Positions 55,619 through 64,000 of a stretch of 64,000 nt of DNA are shown piece after piece (position 1 is the first letter of the stretch; every line of letters begins with the position of its first letter). Below the pieces are notes generated by a model. That model did not search any database. It saw nothing but the letters and a program-made list of their open reading frames with translations, and had not been told where the DNA came from. Made by a program: the position numbers and the translations under genes. Origin of the DNA: Planctomycetales bacterium. GTDB lineage: Bacteria > Planctomycetota > Planctomycetia > Planctomycetales > Planctomycetaceae. Location: positions 33,945-97,944 of the forward strand of contig JANQPT010000030.1 in NCBI GenBank assembly GCA_028285345.1. The letters run 5' to 3'.

Positions 55619-58600
55619 CTAATCGTTTCGCTTCTTGACGTTTGGAACATTGGCTGTGGGATTGTGTTCTGGCAGGCTCCAGATCTCGACTCGCCCACTG
55701 CGGGATTTGTCGCGTCCACCAATCACTAATGAATGTGCTTGATTGGAAATCGAAACGTCCATCCATTGATATCCCGTGTCGGGAGAGTCCGGCGGTTTGA
55801 TCTCGTTAACCACTTCTCCGGTTTCCGAATTGAGAAAACGGATTGAATCGCCGTTGCAAAGCGCCAGGATCGATTTCCCGTCGGGGGCAAAAGCAACCGG
55901 CTTCGCCCAGCCGGGAAATGACCGCCGCCACTCGACAATCCCCGTCGCTGAGTGGAGCACATCGACCGCGCCTGTGGCGGCATCTTTCGCTTTGTCTTTG
56001 TCGAATTCCAGTGTGGTGATCGCCACCAATCGGCTGTCAGGTGAAAATGCAACCGCGCGGGTGCCGGCATTCGCCCGCATGTCCCGCATCCACAACTTTT
56101 TGCCGGTTTCGGGATCCCAAATATTCAGGCCGGGCCGGCCGACGCTTGCCAGCAGTTTTCCATTCGGAGCATAGGCGACGGCGACCGCTTCGCTGTGTCC
56201 CGGCAGGTCGTGTTCGAGCGTCGCGGTCTCGATGTCCCACACTTTAAGTCGGCCCGGACCTTTCGCCAATCGGCCCAGCCGTCTGCTTCCGTCGAAAACG
56301 TCGGAGAAGTCACTAAATGAGCGTCCGCAGACCGCCAGCTGGCGGCCTTCGGGTGAGAAGGCCAAGTCCGCGACGCTGCCGATCGCCCGTTTGAGTGGCT
56401 TCCAATTCTCCGGCGTTACTTTGTCAGCAGTTTTCGTCGGCTTGTCGTCCAGCGACCGGTACAGCAGACCGGTCTTGGCGTGAAATAGTTTGACTTGGCC
56501 GATGCTGGTCCCGACAGCGAGAAACTTGCCGTCCGGAGAGAACTCCAGCGCCGTCACTTCAAAATGGGAGACATGCTTGGTGGCGGCGAGAATAGCCCGC
56601 TCTTCATCATTGGCAAGCTCAAGCGAAACGAGGCGTTTCCCCGTTTCGGCGTCCAAGACTTGGACCGCTGGTTGCCAGTTGTTTTTCACTCTGCTGCTGC
56701 CGTCGCGCTGCATAATGAGCGTCGGATCACCATTGGCAACGGCGATTCGTTGGCCGTCGGGGGAGCAGGCGATCGTTTTCACGTCGGCTTTGGTCGGAAA
56801 TTCACGGATGAGGTTCGCTTGCTTCGGGATCGGTTGCGGGGCGGCGGCTAGAATTTTGTAGCGCAGTTTGAGCCCTTTGCCGTCATCGGTGACTCGTTCC
56901 ACTCGGAGCACGCCCACGCCCCCCTCGCGGGTCTTAAACGCGTACTCTCCCGGTTCACAAAACGATAGGGGGGGGACACCCTCTTCGACAAATCCAGCTG
57001 CTAGATTTAACGTCGTCGTCACATCCTCCAACCTGTAGTCCGAAAAACTTTTGCCACTCAGCGGCGTCGTTAGCAACTCGAATGGAGCCAACAATCCCTG
57101 ATTGGCTTTGATCCCTGTGGCATCGATCCCCTGAGTACGCATCCACTCCGTCATTTGCTTTTCGCCGCTGAGAGACTTCGGCGGCGTGTGGAGTGTTCCA
57201 CGGTCCAGGTCGATCATCCAATCCTTGCCGTAGCGGTCGTCGCGCAGAACTCGGTGGAACGTTGTTGCGCCGAGACGCCGGCACTCGAAGTATAAGACCT
57301 TGCTTCCGGCGGCCATGACACGTGGTCGCTTCGTATTTCCGGCGTCTTGATTCACGCACAACCGCAAAGTTTTGCCGTCGTACCGCAGAATTCCGGGGAG
57401 TTGTTCCGGCGTTCCATTCGGGTCAAGTGTTGCCTCGACCCATTCCGGGGGGGAGCCTGGCTTCCAGTGGAGAAGGATGGGAAGCGTACTTGATTCATTC
57501 GGGTTCTTTGGGGCGTAGAAACGAAAGTTCAACAGCGTGCCCTCGACGGAGAGTGGATACTCGTTTCCCTTCAGCACGTCTTCCAAGCCTTCGTTCATCC
57601 TTACAAGGATCCACTCGCCTTGGATGTTATTGATGAGCGTCTTCCTGGCGGCGATCTTGTCATCGGCCTCCAAAGGATCAGTGGTTTCATGTGAATTGTT
57701 GGCCGTCTTTGGATTCTCTTTCTCCGCGTCGACGAACCGAATCTGGTCCAACGCATAAACCGGGATGTAATAGGACAGGATCCGTTGGGGACTCGCAGGG
57801 AGATTCAGTGAGAGTGCGGTCAATTGGCCCGTGACTTGAATCTCTTTTCCGATGAATGCCATTGGCACGTCAACCACACCCTGCTTTCTCAGTGCCGCCT
57901 CAACCGCGCTCGAAAGACGGACCGAGAACGGTTCGGGAACCACCTCTGCGCCGAAAGCTTTCGCGCTGAGCTTCCACTGCTGTAACTGATTGTCATTCTC
58001 ATCGATCACATCAAACCGCGTCGCCGAATGCACTTTGAAACGTACCGTGATGTCTTTGAAATCTTGATGGATGGAGTTTGCGTTTTTCATCACCTCGGCG
58101 GCTGTGAGAATCTTGCCGGATTCGACCTTTGTTCCTTTCGACTTTTTCGGTGAGTCGCTTGGTTCAGAGACTTGTGTGTGGCTTTGCTTGACGATTCTCA
58201 CGATTTCCTGTTCGCCGCGTCGTAAGCTCACGGCACCGTCCTTCACGGTGATCCCGTCTGCTTCGCCTTGAATGTCGACGACATATTCGCCGGCGGCGAT
58301 TCGCACATCCTTTCCGGCGCGGGAAACGGTCAGTTCCTTGACGGTTTTAGTTCCTTGTGTAATCCGCACGGCAACGTCATCGGTTTCATTTTCGATCCGT
58401 AACGTTCCCTTGTTCAGTTCCAGAAGAATCACAAAGCCCGCCAGCACCACAGCCAGCGCCGCGGCGGCGCCAGCCAGCCATTTGTGGATCAGGCGTCGAC
58501 GGCTTGTGGAACGAGAATCTGCAAACTCGCGCACACGTTCCGGGAGCGGCACGACCTCCGGTTGCTGTTCGTGGGCTAAAAACGCCTCCAGCAACTCGGC

Positions 58601-59692
58601 GACTTTGCCGGCCGACTCAAGACGTTTCTCGGGTGCTTTCGACATCAACTTGGCGATGATGCCGCATAGCCATTCGGGAATCGCGGGATTGATGTTGCGG
58701 ATCGGGGTCGGTTCGTCGTCGGTAATCCGCCGCAACACGCCGTAGCTGGTCTCGGCGCGGAACGGCGGCCGCCCGGTACACATCGCGTACAGCACGCTCC
58801 CCAAGCTGAAGAGGTCACTCCGCTGGTCGACTGCATCGCCACGGGCTTGCTCGGGCGACATATATTGTGGTGTGCCGGCGATGATGCCCGTGCGGGTCAA
58901 CGTGGCGTCATCCACAGCCCGGGCCAGCCCAAAGTCGGTGATGGCGACTCGCTCGACCCCCTCCTCCAGCAGAGTATTGGCCGGCTTGATATCGCGATGA
59001 ACCAGGCCTTGTGCATGGGCGGCAGCCAAGCCCCCGGCGATCTGTGAGCCGATTCGCAGAATCTCACAAACCGGCAGCGGCCCTTCCGATTCAATCCGGT
59101 TCTGGAGCGAAACGCCGCGCAGATACGGCATAACCAGGTAGGGAAACGATTCGTCGTTGGAGACGTTGTGAATCGCCATCACGTTTGGATGCAGAACCGC
59201 CGCGGCGGCTTTCGACTCGCGGGCAAACCGCTTCCGCGCCGCGCCGCTGGAGGCGAGGTGGGGCGCCAGGACTTTGATCGCCACCAATCGGTCCAGGGCT
59301 TTGTCGTGCGCTTTGAGCACCACTCCCATCCCGCCGCTGCCAATCACGCCAGACACCTCGTACCCGCCAATGCGTCCCAACATGCCCGGATCGTCTGTCG
59401 GGCCGAGCATGTCGATCACTTGCTCGATTTGAGTCGCCGCCGAGGACGAAATATCGCGATGCCACTCGCCCGCGCTGCTCAATCTTACTGAGTCGTCAGG
59501 CTGATCGCGCAGTGCGGCTTCGAATTCATTCCAGATTCCAGACTCGCCCGCTTCATTCCGCAATCGCACTCGACACCGCTCGCACGAATCAAGATGTTCC
59601 ATCAACTCCTCTTCGTGCTGCTGCGGCAGTCTCTCGCTAAGAAAATCGACGATCGCCGTCGAATCGCAGGAGCCTTGATTAGATTTGTTCAT
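55619..59692 (-). CDS. Membrane Ser/Thr kinase with anti-sigma zinc finger and WD40 propeller
   Basis: The product has 1357 residues. At 33-40 is H-x3-C-x2-C (HLDSCERC), a zf-HC2 anti-sigma-type finger. The kinase domain (111-375) is complete: GSGGMG (118-123), Lys140, HRD (Asp234) and DFG (253-255). A membrane helix (406-425) leads to the extracytoplasmic part: a PEGA-like basic segment, a region like domain TIGR03067 (about 690-810, EWILVRMNEGLEDVL), then WD40 repeats (about 1010-1340). It overlaps the ECF sigma gene by four bases (ATGA). The layout suggests a kinase that holds or phosphorylates that sigma factor in response to an outside signal. Confidence 0.92.
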   Translation of the reverse strand: MNKSNQGSCDSTAIVDFLSERLPQQHEEELMEHLDSCERCRVRLRNEAGESGIWNEFEAALRDQPDDSVRLSSAGEWHRDISSSAATQIEQVIDMLGPTDDPGMLGRIGGYEVSGVIGSGGMGVVLKAHDKALDRLVAIKVLAPHLASSGAARKRFARESKAAAAVLHPNVMAIHNVSNDESFPYLVMPYLRGVSLQNRIESEGPLPVCEILRIGSQIAGGLAAAHAQGLVHRDIKPANTLLEEGVERVAITDFGLARAVDDATLTRTGIIAGTPQYMSPEQARGDAVDQRSDLFSLGSVLYAMCTGRPPFRAETSYGVLRRITDDEPTPIRNINPAIPEWLCGIIAKLMSKAPEKRLESAGKVAELLEAFLAHEQQPEVVPLPERVREFADSRSTSRRRLIHKWLAGAAAALAVVLAGFVILLELNKGTLRIENETDDVAVRITQGTKTVKELTVSRAGKDVRIAAGEYVVDIQGEADGITVKDGAVSLRRGEQEIVRIVKQSHTQVSEPSDSPKKSKGTKVESGKILTAAEVMKNANSIHQDFKDITVRFKVHSATRFDVIDENDNQLQQWKLSAKAFGAEVVPEPFSVRLSSAVEAALRKQGVVDVPMAFIGKEIQVTGQLTALSLNLPASPQRILSYYIPVYALDQIRFVDAEKENPKTANNSHETTDPLEADDKIAARKTLINNIQGEWILVRMNEGLEDVLKGNEYPLSVEGTLLNFRFYAPKNPNESSTLPILLHWKPGSPPEWVEATLDPNGTPEQLPGILRYDGKTLRLCVNQDAGNTKRPRVMAAGSKVLYFECRRLGATTFHRVLRDDRYGKDWMIDLDRGTLHTPPKSLSGEKQMTEWMRTQGIDATGIKANQGLLAPFELLTTPLSGKSFSDYRLEDVTTTLNLAAGFVEEGVPPLSFCEPGEYAFKTREGGVGVLRVERVTDDGKGLKLRYKILAAAPQPIPKQANLIREFPTKADVKTIACSPDGQRIAVANGDPTLIMQRDGSSRVKNNWQPAVQVLDAETGKRLVSLELANDEERAILAATKHVSHFEVTALEFSPDGKFLAVGTSIGQVKLFHAKTGLLYRSLDDKPTKTADKVTPENWKPLKRAIGSVADLAFSPEGRQLAVCGRSFSDFSDVFDGSRRLGRLAKGPGRLKVWDIETATLEHDLPGHSEAVAVAYAPNGKLLASVGRPGLNIWDPETGKKLWMRDMRANAGTRAVAFSPDSRLVAITTLEFDKDKAKDAATGAVDVLHSATGIVEWRRSFPGWAKPVAFAPDGKSILALCNGDSIRFLNSETGEVVNEIKPPDSPDTGYQWMDVSISNQAHSLVIGGRDKSRSGRVEIWSLPEHNPTANVPNVKKRND

Positions 59693-60288
59693 GTATCGTC
59701 CTCTTCCAGTTCGCGGACAACATCTTGAATGCGGCGAAGAATGCGACTGCGAGCCGCGTAAATCACGCCCTCACTGCGTTGAAGTTCCCTCGCTGCCTCA
59801 CCAATCGCCATGCCGTCAATCATGGTCATCGAGAATGCCAGCCACGTCGTCTCCTCAGCACGCACGCGAACAACCTCGGCCGCTTGTCGGATAAGCTGCC
59901 GCCGGTACTCAAGCTCAATTTCGTCGTCCAGGCCATGGCCGTTGTCCGGCTCTGCATGCAGTGCGTTCATTGCCGAAGAACCACCACGAGCAAGATCTCT
60001 CGGCCGGCGCATCAGTAACTTTAGCGTTTCGTTTTTGGCGATTCGTCTCAGCCAGTGACGAAATCGTGTGTTTCCCTCGTCGCGCTGCCACCGGCCGATC
60101 GCCGCAGCGACCGAAATCAGGACCCGCTGCGCCAAATCCTGAGCGTCCGCATCCTGCAAGCCGCGGCCACGCCCGATCCGATAAACCACGGGGCGATAGG
60201 TTTGAACAAATTGTTCCCACGCAGCCTGATCCTGTGAGTCGCACACCCGCACAAGCAAACTGTCACGCGTTTCCGGAACGTCGTTCAT
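59689..60288 (-). CDS. ECF-type RNA polymerase sigma factor
   Basis: The start is probably the ATG at 60288 (MNDVPETRDSL; a preceding ATG at 60297 is possible), giving about 199 residues. Region 2 is AAWEQFVQTYRPVVYRIGRG then DADAQDLAQRVLISV. Region 4 (about 130-190) ends in GEAARELQRSEGVIYAARSRILRRI, the helix-turn-helix that reads the -35 box. There is no SnoaL or other C-terminal extension. This type of planctomycete ECF factor is followed directly by a Ser/Thr kinase, as here, where the stop codon overlaps the kinase start. It probably controls envelope or stress genes. Confidence 0.9.
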   Translation of the reverse strand: MNDVPETRDSLLVRVCDSQDQAAWEQFVQTYRPVVYRIGRGRGLQDADAQDLAQRVLISVAAAIGRWQRDEGNTRFRHWLRRIAKNETLKLLMRRPRDLARGGSSAMNALHAEPDNGHGLDDEIELEYRRQLIRQAAEVVRVRAEETTWLAFSMTMIDGMAIGEAARELQRSEGVIYAARSRILRRIQDVVRELEEDDT

Positions 60289-60297
60289 TAAGGTCAT

Positions 60298-60683
60298 CCT
60301 CCAAGTTACTAAATCCGCCTTAGAGGAAATTCTGACAGGGGTTTTCGCAATTCTTTCTGAAAAACTGAATTCACCCCGGCTGGCGTCATCGAATCAAACC
60401 AGCTCAGATAAGTGTTACTGTCAGCCGGAGGCGGAGAGCAAGACATCACGGTCGCCGCACCATCACATCGATGACAGCCAAATGATAGCCCACGAAGCTC
60501 CGATGCTTCTACACCGTTCGCGACACAGGAGGGCGTGTCCATAGTGGTTGATTTCGACTGCGAATTCAGATCCTGAGCGAGCAAAGGGAGTACGGCAAGC
60601 ATTTATTTCACTCGGCGGTTAGAATTGTCGATGGTAACCGCGGGAACAACAAAGACCGTTCCTGTCGGCGTAAAGGGAAAACA
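60298..60683. other. 386-bp divergent intergenic region
   Basis: The ECF sigma gene leaves to the left and the SGNH-sialidase gene to the right, so promoters for both should be here. I see no gene and no clear hexamer pair; the sigma factor could read its own promoter in this stretch. Confidence 0.35.
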
Positions 60684-63518
60684 ATGGCTAACGTCATCAT
60701 AAGTCAGGTCGGACGACGGTGCGTCGTTCTGAGTTTTGTCATTCTCGCCTTTGCTTCGGCCGCGGCGGCGAAAGAACCGAGCCCGTACAGCAATCAGCGG
60801 GCATGGCTGCGAACCGTTCCCGAGAAGTACCAAAGCCGAGCGGAGTTTGCATTTCTCAATGCAGACCCGGCACTACCGAACGTTTTGTTGATCGGCGACT
60901 CGATCTCCATGTCGTACACAGAGGGCGTGCGGGAACGGCTTGCCGGAGTCGCCAACGTGTACCGCGCGCCGAACAATTGCCGTTCAACGCGCCAGTCGCT
61001 TGCGGAGTTCAAAACATACCTGGGTGAGATTCAGTGGGAGGTGATTCATTTCAACTGGGGAATTCACGATGTCACGCACCTCGACGCGTCTGGAAAAACC
61101 GCGCCTCCTCCTCAGGGAAAGCTCCAAGTACCGCTGGATGAATATCGCGACAACTTTCGACAATTGCTCCAGCGATTGCAGAAAACCGGCGCGAAATTGA
61201 TCTGGGCATCAACAACTCCGATCGGCAGGAACACCGAGTCCAGAGGATTTCGACGAGACAGCGACGTTGTGGTTTACAACAATACCGCCGCGGAATCGCT
61301 CAAGAGGAAACGTATCGCTACCAATGACCTTTGCTCTCTGGTCAAACCGCATGCCGAAGAATGGATGAGCGACGGTGTGCATTTCAGGCCGCAAGGACGG
61401 ATGGTTCTGGCTGACGCGGTGGCGAAAGCAATCCGGCATGAACTTGCGGGTGGCAGGAAGGATGGATCGAACTTGCGCAACAACTTCGTAAGGAAACTTC
61501 TAGGCGTCTCGAAAGAACAGCCTGGGAAATTGGAATTCGGTGAGAACTCAGGATTACTCGAGTTGGCGCCGGTTAATCTGCCAACCTATCCCAAAGGCGA
61601 CAATGACCATTTCGGCTGGCCGGTCGCCACAGCCGTGGAGGACTCGCTGATTGTGGTCCATCGCGCCATGCCGGGACACAACCGCAAACTCTCCGGCGAT
61701 GCCGACGAACACACAACGTATTCGATGATTGTCCGCTCAAACGATGGCGGTCGCACATGGTCCAAACCGTATGATGTGCGTGACTGCGTGTCCGCAGCGG
61801 ACCGCAATCGCGGCGGGTTCGTTCCGTTGAGCCATCGATTCAAATTCGACCCCGACAATCACAGTCCTCTCGGTTACAAGCTGCACCTGAACAGCATTGG
61901 CACGACGCGAACCGGAGCCGTCGTACTCGCCAGCGATCACGGCGTGTTCCGTAGCGAAGATAAGGGCAAAACATGGAAACATCTGCGGGAGGCCTTTCGT
62001 GAGGACGGGCACGAAGGCCCGTTCGTATCCGTTGGTCCACGGATCATCGACCATCCGCAGCATGGCCTGTTGTTATTTGCTCATCACTCAATTTACAAGA
62101 ATCGTCGCCCGCACGACATTGCACGCGAGCTTGCCGTTTACCGCTCGCACGACGGCGGTGAAAGTTGGGAAAGGACGCAACTGGCATTGCCCAATTGGTG
62201 TAAGCCGGCGGAGCCGGATGTGATTTTCCATGACCGGCGGTTCGTGGCCATCGTTCGCAATCAGGCACCCACGAATATTCTCGCGCAAATGCGATTTCAA
62301 TTCGGCGACAAGGAGATCGGCGACGTCGCCAACACCAACATGAAGACTCAACGATCGGTCGATACGTCCGCCCTCTGCTTCAATCCCATCACGCAACGGT
62401 ACGAAGTCGTGCAGTCGAAGCGCGAAGACATGAGCATCAATCTCTTCAGTCTCGCCCCGGAAGACTGGGGCACGGCGAAGTGGCGTTTCGAAGGTCAGCT
62501 CTTCCAACGTGATGGTCGATTTTACCGTACGGCCGATGGCTTTCATACAGGCGGCGCTGTTATCGACGAAGCACGTGGCGTCCAGCACGTTTTCTTTTAC
62601 AGCGGCCATCCAGGCGGTCCCGCTGGCGTGTTCCGGCTGACGCGCACACTCCACACACCGAAGCTGGCGAAATTCTTGAAGCTGCGCACCTCTTCCAGTC
62701 GGAAGAAGACGGTTCATTGGATCGGAAAAGCGAAGTCGGCGGCTTGGAACGAGCCGAGCAACTGGGATCTTGACGTGCCCGGCAAGCACGATGTCGTGAT
62801 CTTCGAGAAGGCCGGTGCGGGACAGGTGATCCGCATCGACGACGTCGCCGAAATCGGACGGCTGGAGTTACGCTTCCTTAACAAAACGGACCGGTTGAGA
62901 CTTACCGGGTCGGGTAAACTTGTCATTCATGGCGCCGAAACCGGTATTCAAAACAAGTTCTCGGCCGCTTTCATTAGAACCGGCATTCTCGATTTCGGCC
63001 GGCAGTTGCGCGTCGAAATCCGTGGACAGCGGTTCATTGCCGGCAATCAAGACGGCACCGTAGTGATTCGCTCCAACCAGGTTAGAGCCGTCGAAAAGTC
63101 GCCATCCAACAATCGCTATCCATCTGACGGCGAAAACCTAAAGATCGCCGTCACCGACCGCGGGCGGTTCGAACTCCGCACTCCGCACTGGGAACCAGGC
63201 ATGTCACTGGACATGTCGGCCGGCCACACGCAAGGCGCCAAGGTCTTCGACTTCGCCCTGCAAAACGGCAGCCAAGGAGTGAGTTTTGTACGTCTGAAGG
63301 AGCACGACGGTGACCCGATTGAGATTTACGGCTTTGATGACGATGACTTTTTCCGATTTCGCGCCAACCCGTTCACCTCATGCGATAAGGGCAAGGAGTT
63401 TCGCATCGAGGCAGTGAAGTTCGTTGGTTGGCCGGACGACGGCAAAGCCTCGGTCGAGAGGCGCGGAGAGTTCTGGTATCTCAAACCGGCAGCAGCCGGT
63501 GTGCCCGATGCAAACTAG
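60684..63518 (+). CDS. Secreted SGNH hydrolase fused to a sialidase/BNR-repeat protein
   Basis: The product has 944 residues. A signal peptide (RCVVLSFVILAFASAAAA) precedes an SGNH-hydrolase domain (about 60-255): nucleophile Ser73 in LLIGDSIS, NNCRST, FNWGIHD and the Asp-His pair in SDGVHF (Asp230, His233). Next (about 280-680) is a six-bladed sialidase-like region with Asp boxes SNDGGRTW, SEDKGKTW and SHDGGESW. The C-terminus (690-940) is a beta-helix-like module with VIRIDDVAEIGRLELR. A plausible activity is deacetylation by the first part and removal of sialic-acid-like or other sugars by the second, but no substrate is proven. No gene follows in the last 480 bases. Confidence 0.8.
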   Translation: MANVIISQVGRRCVVLSFVILAFASAAAAKEPSPYSNQRAWLRTVPEKYQSRAEFAFLNADPALPNVLLIGDSISMSYTEGVRERLAGVANVYRAPNNCRSTRQSLAEFKTYLGEIQWEVIHFNWGIHDVTHLDASGKTAPPPQGKLQVPLDEYRDNFRQLLQRLQKTGAKLIWASTTPIGRNTESRGFRRDSDVVVYNNTAAESLKRKRIATNDLCSLVKPHAEEWMSDGVHFRPQGRMVLADAVAKAIRHELAGGRKDGSNLRNNFVRKLLGVSKEQPGKLEFGENSGLLELAPVNLPTYPKGDNDHFGWPVATAVEDSLIVVHRAMPGHNRKLSGDADEHTTYSMIVRSNDGGRTWSKPYDVRDCVSAADRNRGGFVPLSHRFKFDPDNHSPLGYKLHLNSIGTTRTGAVVLASDHGVFRSEDKGKTWKHLREAFREDGHEGPFVSVGPRIIDHPQHGLLLFAHHSIYKNRRPHDIARELAVYRSHDGGESWERTQLALPNWCKPAEPDVIFHDRRFVAIVRNQAPTNILAQMRFQFGDKEIGDVANTNMKTQRSVDTSALCFNPITQRYEVVQSKREDMSINLFSLAPEDWGTAKWRFEGQLFQRDGRFYRTADGFHTGGAVIDEARGVQHVFFYSGHPGGPAGVFRLTRTLHTPKLAKFLKLRTSSSRKKTVHWIGKAKSAAWNEPSNWDLDVPGKHDVVIFEKAGAGQVIRIDDVAEIGRLELRFLNKTDRLRLTGSGKLVIHGAETGIQNKFSAAFIRTGILDFGRQLRVEIRGQRFIAGNQDGTVVIRSNQVRAVEKSPSNNRYPSDGENLKIAVTDRGRFELRTPHWEPGMSLDMSAGHTQGAKVFDFALQNGSQGVSFVRLKEHDGDPIEIYGFDDDDFFRFRANPFTSCDKGKEFRIEAVKFVGWPDDGKASVERRGEFWYLKPAAAGVPDAN

Positions 63519-64000
63519 CCATAAATGCGGGAGAACTGCGCGCGACTTGAATCAAATCACGTCAGAGCTGAGAGAAAGCCTGGGCCCCCGAGACTCGCGG
63601 CAGCCGTGGAGGCATACGGTGCAGTTCGACGTGTGAGATTGTCTAAGCTGTTATCCAAACGCAAAGAATTCCGTAAAGGGTTGGTTTCGCATTCGACCAA
63701 CCGAAAGCAACGCCGAATTTGTAAGCTCTTGCAAATTCAGAGTTTCGCGAAATGCGACGCAAAGAGAATGGTTGCGAAGGGGGTTGGCTTCGGGGAGTTC
63801 GCGAACCCATCGTCGACGTGCCGTTCAGCGGCTCAGAAGCGCCGCTCGGGGAGAGGTGTCGCGCGGAAAAAATGAGTCCGTGAGTCGGCAGGCGTTCGTA
63901 AAAACAGCCCGCGAGTTGGGGACGTTTTGTTCATCGCAGGTAAGTAACTCCTCCGCCAACTCAAGCGGACCAATTCTCCAGCCTATTGTAACGCAACACC
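63519..64000. other. 482-bp window end, no supported gene
   Basis: A 116-residue frame (63525-63875, plus) is Arg/Lys-rich without a ribosome-binding site or recognisable family. I consider it chance coding. Any gene starting after 63875 would be truncated. Confidence 0.35.

Noticed and set aside
63525..63875. 116-residue Arg/Lys-rich frame near the right edge
   Set aside because: It has a basic low-complexity composition, no start signal and no family; probably chance.
1..64000. CRISPR arrays, tRNA or rRNA genes, insertion sequences
   Set aside because: No regular repeat-spacer pattern, no tRNA-like cloverleaf with conserved TTCRANYC arm, and no transposase or terminal inverted repeats were seen. 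The RTX tandem repeats are coding.

Overview
This window looks like a chromosomal segment of a planctomycete (class Planctomycetia; the genus cannot be fixed by reading alone). The reasons are: very large Ser/Thr kinases fused to WD40 propellers, one coupled to an ECF sigma gene; an exported RTX protein with an LEPR-type N-terminus; a sulfatase among secreted hydrolases; a V-type ATPase of the bacterial (Chlamydia/spirochaete/planctomycete) kind; and BlaI/M56 regulators with carboxypeptidase-regulatory-like domains. No tRNA, rRNA, CRISPR array, insertion sequence or phage gene was seen.

Layout. 1-9 kb: a clipped PH-like ORF, a repetitive lipoprotein, a histidine-kinase relic, a 1486-residue WD40/TPR kinase, then a convergent RTX protein behind a strong hairpin. 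9.3-10.1 kb: a DUF1275 membrane protein. 10.5-18 kb: a seven-gene V-ATPase operon in the order B-D-I-K-E-DUF2764-A, a rotation of the usual E-DUF2764-A-B-D-I-K; its c-ring subunit keeps the complete Enterococcus-type Na+-site pattern. 18.4-24.3 kb: blaI-M56-unknown secreted protein-S41 peptidase, with two mirrored operator copies in front. 24.6-29.1 kb: a Tat-signal EutB-EutC fusion (ethanolamine ammonia-lyase) divergent from a membrane-anchored nucleoside/guanine-type deaminase and a PepSY-like protein.

29.2-45.5 kb, all on the minus strand: GSIII glutamine synthetase with a sigma-54-like promoter, a K+ channel, a GH63-type glucosidase, and two sets of the transglutaminase / circularly permuted ATP-grasp / alpha-E module, one as separate genes and one as a fusion. 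45.9-51.5 kb: two metallophosphoesterases, a CocE-type hydrolase and a sulfatase. 52.4-55.6 kb: an unusual secreted protein with a metzincin-like zinc motif, followed in frame by the relic of another domain, and a tiny two-helix membrane protein. 55.6-60.3 kb: an ECF sigma factor overlapping a kinase that has an anti-sigma-type zinc finger. 60.7-63.5 kb: an SGNH-hydrolase/sialidase-like fusion.

A nitrogen theme recurs: GSIII with a sigma-54-like promoter, predicted amide-ligating and transglutaminase enzymes, and two extracytoplasmic enzymes that release ammonia. Whether these are functionally connected is inference.
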